Shown here: piece after piece, positions 45,349 through 53,108 of the stretch
Position numbering within the stretch: the first letter of the stretch is position 1
Layout: the number at the start of each line of letters is the position of its first letter
DNA from: an uncultured Clostridia bacterium
Lineage (GTDB): Bacteria > Bacillota > Clostridia > Christensenellales > Borkfalkiaceae
DNA length: 64,000 nucleotides
Assembly (NCBI GenBank): GCA_944336975.1
Contig: CALVLH010000001.1
Coordinates: 1 to 64,000 of the forward strand
Reading direction: 5' to 3'
Made by a program: the position numbers and the translations under genes
The notes under the pieces: model-generated
The model's database searches: none
Seen by the model: the letters and a program-made list of their open reading frames with translations, nothing else
Told to the model about the DNA's origin: nothing

Positions 45349-45385
45349 AGTTTCGGCTCCGCGGCGCGGAGAAAGGAGAGAAGAG

Positions 45386-47416
45386 ATGCAACTGAAAAAA
45401 TATCGCAAAATGGCGAAGCAACTCGTCGCAAAAATGAGCGCGGAAGAGGCGGCGGGACAACTTTCTTATGAGGCGGCGGAGATCGCGCGGCTGGGCGTTC
45501 CCGCGTGGAACTGGTGGAACGAGGCTCTGCACGGAGTCGCGCGGGCGGGCACGGCGACGGTGTTCCCGCAGGCGATCGCGCTGGCGGCGGCGTTCGATCC
45601 CGCGCTCGCGCGGAAGGTGGGGGACGTCGTTTCCACCGAGGGCAGGGCAAAATATAACCGATTTATCGCGGAAGGCGACCGCGGGATCTATAAAGGACTG
45701 ACCTATTGGGCGCCCAACATCAACATCTTCCGCGATCCGCGTTGGGGCAGAGGGCAGGAGACATACGGCGAAGATCCCTATCTGACCGCACAGACGGGCG
45801 TCGCATACGTGAAGGGGTTGCAGGGGCGCGGGAAGCATTTCAAAGCGGTCGCCTGCGCCAAGCATTTCGCCGTGCACAGCGGTCCCGAAGCCACCCGCCA
45901 CGAGTTCGACGCGAAGGCGACGGCGAAGGATATGGAAGAGACCTATCTTTACGCCTTCGAAAAACTGGTGAAAGCGGGCGTAGGCGGCGTGATGGGGGCG
46001 TATAACCGCCTGAACGGGGAACCGTGCTGTGCACATCCCTTTTTGCAGAAGAAACTCGCGGAGTGGGGCTTCGAGGGGTATTTCACCTCCGATTGCTGGG
46101 CGATAGCCGATTTTCATCAGCATCATAAAGTTACTTCCTCCGAGACGGAGAGCGCGGCGCTCGCGCTCAAAAACGGCTGCGACATCAACTGCGGGTGCGT
46201 CTATCGCAGTCTGCTCGCCGCCCTTGCGGAAGGGAAGGTGACGGAAGCGGACATCCGCAGGAGCTGCGTCCGCGCGATGACGATCCGCTTTGCGCTCGGA
46301 ATGGGGCAAAAGACGCAATACGACGGCATTCCGTATTCGGAAGTGGAAAGCCCCGCACACCTGCGGCTTGCCCGCCTTGCGGCGGAAAAATCCGCCGTAC
46401 TGTTGAAGAACGACGGCATTCTCCCGCTGGATAAGAAAAAGATCAAGACGATCGCGGTCATCGGCCCGACGGCGGCGAGCGAGCAGGTCCTTTACGGCAA
46501 TTACTGCGGCACGGGCTCCGCCTGCGTGACGTTGCTCGAAGGCATCCGCGCCGCGTGTCCCTCCGCTCGCGTGGTATACGCGATGGGGAGCCATATATTC
46601 CGCGATCAGACGGAACCCGTCGCCGCGAAGGACGACAAACTCTCCGAAGCGGCGATCGCCGCGCAAGAAGCGGACGTCGTTGTCCTCTGTGTGGGGTTGG
46701 ACGCTTTGCTCGAAGGCGAGGAGGGAGACGCGCCCAACTTCGGCATCGCGGGGGATAAACTCGACCTCAACCTCCCGCCCTGTCAGATGCGGCTCGTCGA
46801 GCGCGTGCTCTCTGTCGGGAAACCGACGGTCGTGGTGCAGACGTCGGGAAGCAGCATCGTGACGGGCGCGGAAGAGCGCGCCGACGCGATCTTGCAGGCG
46901 TGGTATCCCGGGGAACAGGGAGGCGCGGCGATCGCGGACATCCTGTTCGGCAAGGTGAATCCGAGCGGAAAGCTGCCCGTCACCTTTTACCGTTCCTGCG
47001 ACGATTTGCCCGCCTTTACCGATTATTCGATGAAGAACCGCACTTATGCCTATTATGAGGGACAGCCTCTTTATCCTTTCGGCTACGGACTGAGTTATAC
47101 TTCGTTTTCTCTTTCCGACGCGGCGAGAGAGAACGACGTCCTGTGGGTGACGGTGAAAAATGCGGGGGATCGGAAGGGCGAAACGGTATTGCAGGTATAT
47201 CGCAAGATCGCGCATCCCGACGCCGAGCGCAACGAGCGCCTGGTCGGATTTCTTCGCGTCGCGCTCGGAAGCGGCGAGGAAAAGCGCGTTTGCGTGCCGC
47301 TTTCGCCCGATCTCGCGCGGCTCGTGGACGAAGAGGGGAGGGCGTATTCTTACGAAGGCGAGATCCTCCTTGCCGTCCGCGACGGGTCCGGCGCGGAAAC
47401 GGCGGTTTCGCGATGA
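45386..47416 (+). CDS. GH3 beta-glycosidase (xylosidase/glucosidase-like)
   Basis: Cytoplasmic retaining beta-glycosidase, 676 aa with no signal peptide. GH3 N-terminal barrel with WNWWNEALHGVARAG (a signature of beta-xylosidase-type GH3), DPRWGRGQETYGEDP, KHFAVHSGPE and nucleophile D236 in TSDCW. The C-terminal alpha/beta domain and a fibronectin III-like end domain (about 600-676) follow. Start ATG 45386 is preferred over an upstream in-frame ATG at 45320 that lies in the promoter. Substrate may be xylo- or gluco-oligosaccharides; not decidable. Confidence 0.9.
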   Translation: MQLKKYRKMAKQLVAKMSAEEAAGQLSYEAAEIARLGVPAWNWWNEALHGVARAGTATVFPQAIALAAAFDPALARKVGDVVSTEGRAKYNRFIAEGDRGIYKGLTYWAPNINIFRDPRWGRGQETYGEDPYLTAQTGVAYVKGLQGRGKHFKAVACAKHFAVHSGPEATRHEFDAKATAKDMEETYLYAFEKLVKAGVGGVMGAYNRLNGEPCCAHPFLQKKLAEWGFEGYFTSDCWAIADFHQHHKVTSSETESAALALKNGCDINCGCVYRSLLAALAEGKVTEADIRRSCVRAMTIRFALGMGQKTQYDGIPYSEVESPAHLRLARLAAEKSAVLLKNDGILPLDKKKIKTIAVIGPTAASEQVLYGNYCGTGSACVTLLEGIRAACPSARVVYAMGSHIFRDQTEPVAAKDDKLSEAAIAAQEADVVVLCVGLDALLEGEEGDAPNFGIAGDKLDLNLPPCQMRLVERVLSVGKPTVVVQTSGSSIVTGAEERADAILQAWYPGEQGGAAIADILFGKVNPSGKLPVTFYRSCDDLPAFTDYSMKNRTYAYYEGQPLYPFGYGLSYTSFSLSDAARENDVLWVTVKNAGDRKGETVLQVYRKIAHPDAERNERLVGFLRVALGSGEEKRVCVPLSPDLARLVDEEGRAYSYEGEILLAVRDGSGAETAVSR

Positions 47417-47422
47417 AAGTTT

Positions 47423-47487
47423 GCCGTCCGCGGTGGCGCGGACGGCAAGCGCTCCGCGCTCCCCAAAGGACGGCGGAGCGCTTTTTT
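47423..47487 (+). terminator. Tandem hairpins and terminator after the GH3 gene
   Basis: GCCGTCCGCG/CGCGGACGGC at 47423-47447 is followed at once by AAGCGCTCCGC/GCGGAGCGCTT ending in a six-T run. The second is a proper intrinsic terminator. Confidence 0.85.
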
Positions 47488-47560
47488 GCGCCCGACGAAG
47501 CGGGAGGGCGGCGGTTTTATTTCAGAAATAATTGAAATGCGACAAATTTCGCCCGAACGC

Positions 47561-47589
47561 TTGTCAATCCTCGATTCCCGTGATAAAAT
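47561..47589 (+). promoter_or_regulatory. Promoter of the ABC exporter operon
   Basis: TTGTCA at 47561-47566, 17-bp spacer, TAAAAT at 47584-47589; AAGGAGG precedes the ATG at 47617. Confidence 0.8.
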
Positions 47590-47616
47590 GGCGGCAGTAT
47601 CGCAAGGAGGCTGCTG

Positions 47617-49434
47617 ATGAGCGTCTTTCGCTTCGGACTCGGCTATTGGAAAAAATACATCCCGCTCTCTCTTCTCAGCAAAGTATGCAGTCTGATCGCG
47701 CTCTTGTGCGATCTCGCCCTGCCGCTTCTGAGCGCGGGATTCATCGACTATGTCATCGCCTACGATCCCGCCGCGCCCGCGGACGAAGGGATCTTTTCCT
47801 TTCTCTATTCGGGGGCGTACGGCGCGCCGGGAAGCTGGGAGCTGTTCGGCGCGATCGCGATCGCCTTCTGCGTCATCCTTTTCACCCGTCTTGTCTTTCT
47901 CTACATCAAGAACATCACCTTTCAGTGGTGCGGACTGCGCATGGAATGTACCCTGCGCGAAGAGACCTACCGCAAACTCATGGAGCTGGACGGGGAGACC
48001 ATATCCCGTTATAACATGGGCGAACTGCTCACCACGATGAACAGGGATACCATCACGTTCAAGGAACTGTATTCGCGCATCCTCATGAACCTGTTCGATT
48101 CGGTGTGCGTGATGGCCTTTTCCGTCGTCATCCTCGCTTCCTTCGACTACCGCCTGCTGTTTATCCCGCTCGCGGTCACGCCGCTGTTCGTGTTTTCGCT
48201 CGTCCGCTATCTGAGCCAGGCGCGTAAGCTTTTCCGCGAGATCAGAGAGGGGTATTCGCAGATCAACCTCGCCGTGCAGGAGAACATCAACGCCGTGCGC
48301 ATCGTGCGCTCGTTCGCGGGCGAGGATGCGGAAATGCAGAAATTCGACCGGTGCAACGACCGCGTGCGCGAGCTGAGCGACCGACAGGTCAGGCTGTCCG
48401 CAAAGTATAACAGCATTTTTACCGCCTTTCAGCAGATCGGCTATGTAGGCACCGTCGTCGTGGCGGCGGCGCTCGTGCTGAGCGGGAACATCATGCTCGG
48501 CGCACTGACGGCGGCGACGACGTACGTCACCAAGATCATTTCCCACATCACGCAGATCAGCAACTCCTGTTTCATGATGCAGAATCAGCTCGTTTCGGGG
48601 GCGCGACTCAGGCATTTCCTTACCGAGCGGAGCGCCGTGCCCGAACATCCCTCGGCGTTCGTCTTTTCTCCGCAACCCGATTATCGCCTGCGCGACGTCA
48701 ATCTGACGCTGGGCGAGAAACAGGTATTGAAGCACATCGACCTCGACATCCCTTACGGCAAAAAGATCGGCATCATGGGCGGCACGGGGAGCGGAAAGTC
48801 CGCGCTCCTCAAATGTCTGACCCGCATTTTCGACGTCTCGGGCGAACTGACGCTGGACGGCGAGGACATCAAGAAATATCCGCTGGAAGCCGTCCGCGCC
48901 GAATGCGCTTACGTCTTTCAGGACGTCTTTCTCTTTTCCAACACGGTGGACGCGAACATCGCGTTCGCGCGCCCAGACTGCGCGGAAGAGGAGGTGCTCC
49001 GCGCTGCGGAAACGGCGCAGGCGGCGCGCTTTGTGGAGAAGTTGGAAGACGGGTATCAGACGATCGTCGGCGAACGCGGGCTGGGTCTTTCGGGCGGGCA
49101 GAAACAGCGGGTATCCATCGCTCGCGCGCTCGTCAAAGGGGCGCCCGTGCTCGTTCTCGACGACGCGTCCTCCGCGCTGGATATGGCGACGGAACGTCGG
49201 GTGCTCGCTTCGCTGAAAGCGCAGTGTCCCGGGCATACGCTTCTCATCGCCACCCATCGCGTGTCTTCGGTCATGGACTGCGACGAGATCATTTATCTGC
49301 GCGACGGCGAGATTGTGGAGCGCGGCACGGCGCAGGAACTCATCGAAAAGGACGGGGCGTTCGCGGCGATCTACCGTCTTCAGACGAGCGACGGGCAGTT
49401 GGACGATTCCTCTTACGGAAAGGAGGAACTTTGA
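47617..49434 (+). CDS. ABC exporter half-transporter, degenerate-site subunit
   Basis: 605-aa type I ABC exporter: six membrane helices (about 15-310), then an ATPase with Walker A GGTGSGKS, signature LSGGQKQR and Walker B VLVLDDASSALD. The catalytic Glu after Walker B is Asp, the mark of the degenerate half of a heterodimeric exporter; the second gene has the canonical Glu. Such pairs export drugs, lipids or peptides; the cargo is unknown. Its stop overlaps the next gene's ATG by one base (TGATG). Confidence 0.9.
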   Translation: MSVFRFGLGYWKKYIPLSLLSKVCSLIALLCDLALPLLSAGFIDYVIAYDPAAPADEGIFSFLYSGAYGAPGSWELFGAIAIAFCVILFTRLVFLYIKNITFQWCGLRMECTLREETYRKLMELDGETISRYNMGELLTTMNRDTITFKELYSRILMNLFDSVCVMAFSVVILASFDYRLLFIPLAVTPLFVFSLVRYLSQARKLFREIREGYSQINLAVQENINAVRIVRSFAGEDAEMQKFDRCNDRVRELSDRQVRLSAKYNSIFTAFQQIGYVGTVVVAAALVLSGNIMLGALTAATTYVTKIISHITQISNSCFMMQNQLVSGARLRHFLTERSAVPEHPSAFVFSPQPDYRLRDVNLTLGEKQVLKHIDLDIPYGKKIGIMGGTGSGKSALLKCLTRIFDVSGELTLDGEDIKKYPLEAVRAECAYVFQDVFLFSNTVDANIAFARPDCAEEEVLRAAETAQAARFVEKLEDGYQTIVGERGLGLSGGQKQRVSIARALVKGAPVLVLDDASSALDMATERRVLASLKAQCPGHTLLIATHRVSSVMDCDEIIYLRDGEIVERGTAQELIEKDGAFAAIYRLQTSDGQLDDSSYGKEEL

Positions 49435-51209
49435 TGAAGCGCAATACTTATTTCATGGACGAAGTCGTGCTCGCGGATAAGGTGGACGTCAAATACCTCA
49501 GGCGGGTGCTGTCTCATCTGAGTTCGCGCAGGAAACTGTTTTTTACGGCGCTCGTCCTGTTGGCGGTCTCTTCCGTCTGCGCGCTGCTCCCGCCCGTCAT
49601 CATCCGCGCGGTCGTCAACGACGTCATTCCCGCTTCTCAGGGGCAGACGCGCCTGTTCGTGCTGTATATGTCCGCGCTCGCCGTGCTCGGCGTGCTCACT
49701 TCCGTTTTGCCCTATTTCCATAAGCTCATCATGGGCAGGATGGGGAACGCGATCGTCGCGGAATTGCGCAGGGAGATCTTTTTGCATTTGCAGGAACTGC
49801 CCTTCGATTATTACGATACCCGTCCCGCGGGGAAGATCTCCATCCGCGTGACCGATTATATCAACGAGCTCGCCGATTTCTTCACCGAATACCTGCTCAA
49901 CTTCATCGTGGATATTTTGAAGATCCTCGTCGGCACGCTCTTCATGCTCGCCATGAGCCCGCTCCTGACGGCGGTCGTCTATGCGGCGATCGTGCCCATG
50001 ACGGGCGCGGTGTTCCTCATCAAGCGCGCCATCCGCCGCCTGTTCCGCTATCACAGGGCGAAGAACTCCAACCGCAACGCCTTCATCGTCGAATCCATCA
50101 TGGGCGAAAAGGTCATCAAGAACTATAACCGTTCGGCATACAACGCGCAGATCTACCGCGATTTGCAGGAAGACAGCGCAAAGACCTGGATGCGCATCGT
50201 GCGCCGCAACGAGCTGAACGCGCCCGTCACGACCATTTTCTGGAATCTCGGCACGCTGGCGATCTATGCGGTGGCGCTCTTCCTCATCGGCGGGGGAGAT
50301 ACGGCGATGGCTGGCACCGTGATCGCGTTCATGCTGTACATGAGCCTTTGCTCGGAGCCGTTCTTGCAGATCTCGGCGATCCTGCAACAGCTCGCGCAGG
50401 TCTCCGCCAATCTCGAACGGGTGTACGAGACGATCGACGCGCCCGTGGGCATCGGCGACAAAAAAGACGCGATCGTCCTTTCCGACGTGAAGGGAAGGGT
50501 GGATTTCAACGACGTCACCTTCTGCTACGACGAGGGCGTGAACGTGCTCGAGCATTTCGATCTGCATGTAAAGGAGGGAGAGAAGATCGCGCTGGTCGGT
50601 CCGACGGGCGCGGGAAAGACGACGGTCATCAACCTCATCACCCGCTTTTACGACGTGAAGGAGGGGAGCGTCTGCGTGGACGGACACGACGTGCGCGACG
50701 TCACCCGTCATTCTCTCCGCAAGGAGATCGGCGTGCTCATGCAGGAGCCCTTCCTCTTTAAAGGCACCGTTCTCGATAACATCCGTTACGGCACGCCTGA
50801 GGCGACGGACGAGGAGTGCATCGCGGCGGCGGAACGCATTTATGCCGACCGCGTGGCGAAGCGCCTGCCAGACGGGTATCGCACCTGTCTCGAAGAGCGC
50901 GGCGAAGGGCTTTCCGCAGGAGAGAAACAACTCATCTCCTTTGCGCGCATCGTGCTGAAAAATCCGCGCATCGTCATCCTGGACGAGGCGACGAGCTCCA
51001 TCGATTCGGAGACGGAACTGCTCATTCAGGACGCGCTGGATACCGTCCTGCGCGGCAAGACTTCTTTTATCGTGGCGCACCGCCTTTCCACCATCCGCAA
51101 AGCCGACCGCATCTTGTTCATCGCGGACAAGGGGATTGCCGAAGAGGGCTCTCACGAGCAGCTCATGGAGAAAAAAGGCAGATATTATCGCCTGAATATG
51201 AGAAAGTGA
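49434..51209 (+). CDS. ABC exporter half-transporter, catalytic-site subunit
   Basis: 591-aa partner: membrane domain (about 35-325), Walker A GPTGAGKTT, signature LSAGEKQL (atypical, LSAGE for LSGGQ) and Walker B IVILDEATSSID with the catalytic Glu. The atypical signature pairs with the degenerate nucleotide site, while the standard LSGGQ of the first subunit pairs with this subunit's intact site. Start ATG 49434; the much longer in-frame reading upstream runs through the first gene and is not real. SD AAAGGAGG lies inside the first gene. Confidence 0.9.
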   Translation: MKRNTYFMDEVVLADKVDVKYLRRVLSHLSSRRKLFFTALVLLAVSSVCALLPPVIIRAVVNDVIPASQGQTRLFVLYMSALAVLGVLTSVLPYFHKLIMGRMGNAIVAELRREIFLHLQELPFDYYDTRPAGKISIRVTDYINELADFFTEYLLNFIVDILKILVGTLFMLAMSPLLTAVVYAAIVPMTGAVFLIKRAIRRLFRYHRAKNSNRNAFIVESIMGEKVIKNYNRSAYNAQIYRDLQEDSAKTWMRIVRRNELNAPVTTIFWNLGTLAIYAVALFLIGGGDTAMAGTVIAFMLYMSLCSEPFLQISAILQQLAQVSANLERVYETIDAPVGIGDKKDAIVLSDVKGRVDFNDVTFCYDEGVNVLEHFDLHVKEGEKIALVGPTGAGKTTVINLITRFYDVKEGSVCVDGHDVRDVTRHSLRKEIGVLMQEPFLFKGTVLDNIRYGTPEATDEECIAAAERIYADRVAKRLPDGYRTCLEERGEGLSAGEKQLISFARIVLKNPRIVILDEATSSIDSETELLIQDALDTVLRGKTSFIVAHRLSTIRKADRILFIADKGIAEEGSHEQLMEKKGRYYRLNMRK

Positions 51210-51210
51210 T

Positions 51211-51239
51211 TTGACTTTTCCCGAAAATGGGAATACAAT
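51211..51239 (+). promoter_or_regulatory. Promoter of the Mrp/NBP35 ATPase
   Basis: TTGACT at 51211-51216, 17-bp spacer, TACAAT at 51234-51239, starting 1 nt after the ABC gene stop. Confidence 0.82.
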
Positions 51240-51316
51240 AGTGTACGGCAGAATTTTTCCGCACCGAACGCGCGGAACGCGCCGTTTTCAAACCGGAAAG
51301 ACGAAGGAGAGAGATC

Positions 51317-52165
51317 ATGTCCGAATGCACGCACGATTGTTCCACTTGCAGCAGCAACTGCTCGTCCCGCGACAAAAAGTCGTTTATCAAACCGCTCCAT
51401 AAGGACGCGCACGTCAGAAAAGTCGTCGCTGTCGTCAGCGGCAAGGGCGGCGTGGGGAAATCCCTCACCACCGCGCTGTTGGCGGTACGCGCTCAGGCGC
51501 GGGGATACCGCACCGCGATCCTCGACGCGGACATCACGGGGCCTTCCGTTCCGAAGATGTTCGGCGTGAACGAGCGCGCGCGGGGCGCGGAAGGGGAGAT
51601 CTATCCCGTCTATGCCCGCGGCGGCTTGCAGATGATGTCGATGAATTTGCTCCTCGAACACGAGGATGATCCCGTGCTGTGGCGCGGTATGCTCATCGCG
51701 GGCGCGGCGGTGCAGTTTTGGACGGACGTCGTGTGGGATGACGTCGACATCATGTTCATCGATATGCCCCCGGGAACGGGCGACGTGCCGCTGAGCGTAT
51801 TCCAGAGCATTCCTTTAAGCGGGATCGTCGTCGTGACCACGCCGCAGGATCTCGTCGAAATGATCGTCGGGAAGGCGGTCGCCATGGCGAAGATGATGGA
51901 CGTCCCCATCCTCGGCATGGTGGAAAACATGAGCTATCTCGTCTGCCCCGATTGCGGCAAAAAGATCAGCCTGTTCGGAGAGGGAAGGGCGGAGGAGCTG
52001 TGCAAAAAGTACTCCATCCCCACGCTCGCAAAGATGCCTCTGGACGCGTCCGTGGCGCAGCTCGCGGACAAAGGGGAGATCGCCGCGGCAGATACCGACG
52101 CGCTCGCGGAAGTGTTTCTCGCGGTGGAAAACGCGCGCGAGATCAAGGACTATATGACGGAATAA
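51317..52165 (+). CDS. Mrp/NBP35-type iron-sulfur carrier ATPase
   Basis: 282-aa P-loop protein that carries [4Fe-4S] clusters to apo-enzymes. Deviant Walker A GKGGVGKS (42-49), MPPGTGDVPL and the CPxC cluster-binding pair C210/C213 are present. The N-terminus has an extra Cys group (C4, C8, C11, C15), as in NBP35-like forms. It lacks the DUF59 domain of some Mrp proteins. SD AAGGAGAG precedes the ATG. It could act with the NifU-like scaffold at 20.6 kb, though they are not linked. Confidence 0.92.
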   Translation: MSECTHDCSTCSSNCSSRDKKSFIKPLHKDAHVRKVVAVVSGKGGVGKSLTTALLAVRAQARGYRTAILDADITGPSVPKMFGVNERARGAEGEIYPVYARGGLQMMSMNLLLEHEDDPVLWRGMLIAGAAVQFWTDVVWDDVDIMFIDMPPGTGDVPLSVFQSIPLSGIVVVTTPQDLVEMIVGKAVAMAKMMDVPILGMVENMSYLVCPDCGKKISLFGEGRAEELCKKYSIPTLAKMPLDASVAQLADKGEIAAADTDALAEVFLAVENAREIKDYMTE

Positions 52166-52178
52166 CGTCAAAAGGCAT

Positions 52179-52215
52179 AAAAAAAGGACGGAAGAGGTGC
52201 TTCCGTCCTTTTTTT
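52179..52215 (+). terminator. Bidirectional terminator between the Mrp and DUF1508 genes
   Basis: AAAAAAAGGACGGAAG with its complement and a T run; the A tract on the other side lets it serve the convergent minus-strand gene. Confidence 0.88.
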
Positions 52216-52227
52216 ATCTTCTTAATT

Positions 52228-53007
52228 TTACTCGTTGTCTTCGGAGACGATCTCGACCGACGCCGTCGCCGCGAAACGTTTTGTGGATTCGATCGCGTTT
52301 TCGCATCTCGCGCGCGTCTTGTAATCTTCGCCGAACGCGAGCAACTGTCCGCTTCCGTTGAGGAGCTGGAAGATGAAGTCGCCCGTTTTGGTCTGAATGA
52401 TCTTGAAGTTGCCTTTTTCGATGTTGTTCTTATACGTCTTGATGCCGCTCTTCGCGCCCGAAAGAGTGGTGTATTCGCCGCTGCCCAGCATTTTTTCGCC
52501 GTTGGATGCGCGCAGATCGAAGGCGTATTTCCCGTTTGCCGTCGCCTTGATCACCCATTTGCCGCCGTACGTCTTGGAAGCGGTTTCCTTTGCGGCTTTT
52601 GCGGGTTCCGCCTTTGCGGGCGCGGGTTCTGCCGCAGGCGCTTCCGCCTTCGCGGGTTCGGGTTCCGCCGTGGGTTCTTCCGCCTTTGCGGGCGCGGGCT
52701 CTTCCGCGGGTTCTTCCGCCTTTGCGGGCGCGGGCTCTTCCGCGGGTTCTTCCGCCTTTGCGGGCGCGGGCTCTTCCGCAGGCTCTTCCGCCTTTACAGG
52801 CGCGGGCTCTTCCGCGGGCTCTTCCGCCTTTGCGGATTCGGGTTCCGCCGCGGGTTCCGCCGCCTGTTCTGCCGCTTTCGCCGCTTTTTTCTTCTTTACG
52901 CCGATGACGATCATGGCGATCACGGTCACGACGATGAGGGCGAGGATGACAATGATGACAATGGTCAGCGGCATATTCTCTTTGAGATACTCCAAGATCT
53001 TATCCAT
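52228..53007 (-). CDS. Membrane-anchored tandem DUF1508 (YegP-like) protein with Glu-Pro-Ala-Lys repeats
   Basis: 259 aa: one membrane helix (about 12-37), KKKK stop-transfer, then a linker of five to six 12-residue repeats (AKAEEPAEEPAP and variants, about 59-133), and two DUF1508 domains (about 149-197 with NGKYAFDLRASNGE, and 201-247). DUF1508 proteins are small beta proteins of unknown role. The rigid Pro-rich spacer should hold the pair away from the membrane. Orientation is not certain; the positive stop-transfer suggests the domains face the cytoplasm. SD AAAGGAG precedes the ATG. Confidence 0.85.
   Translation of the reverse strand: MDKILEYLKENMPLTIVIIVILALIVVTVIAMIVIGVKKKKAAKAAEQAAEPAAEPESAKAEEPAEEPAPVKAEEPAEEPAPAKAEEPAEEPAPAKAEEPAEEPAPAKAEEPTAEPEPAKAEAPAAEPAPAKAEPAKAAKETASKTYGGKWVIKATANGKYAFDLRASNGEKMLGSGEYTTLSGAKSGIKTYKNNIEKGNFKIIQTKTGDFIFQLLNGSGQLLAFGEDYKTRARCENAIESTKRFAATASVEIVSEDNE
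52640..52832 (-). repeat. 36-bp in-frame tandem repeat
   Basis: About five copies of a 36-bp unit coding for AKAEEPAEEPAP; the central three are almost identical at DNA level, so recent copy-number change by slippage is likely. Confidence 0.8.
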
Positions 53008-53040
53008 ACAAGTAAAACTCCTTTCTCCTATTTTTTCTAT

Positions 53041-53069
53041 ATTTTAACACGAAAAAGGGCGTCTGTCAA
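53041..53069 (-). promoter_or_regulatory. Promoter of the DUF1508 gene (minus strand)
   Basis: Minus strand TTGACA (53064-53069), 17-bp spacer, TAAAAT (53041-53046). Its -35 lies only 4 bp from the -35 of the divergent FAD-protein promoter. Confidence 0.8.
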
Positions 53070-53073
53070 TCGG

Positions 53074-53102
53074 TTGACAAATAATTTACCATAGGGTATG
53101 AT
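53074..53102 (+). promoter_or_regulatory. Promoter of the FAD oxidoreductase, predicted leaderless
   Basis: TTGACA at 53074-53079, 17-bp spacer, TATGAT at 53097-53102, then AGTGAT and the ATG at 53109. No SD; leaderless mRNA predicted. Confidence 0.82.
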
Positions 53103-53108
53103 AGTGAT

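Noticed and set aside
52640-52832. Tandem 36-bp repeats as a CRISPR array
   Set aside because: The repeats are contiguous, in frame and coding, without spacers.
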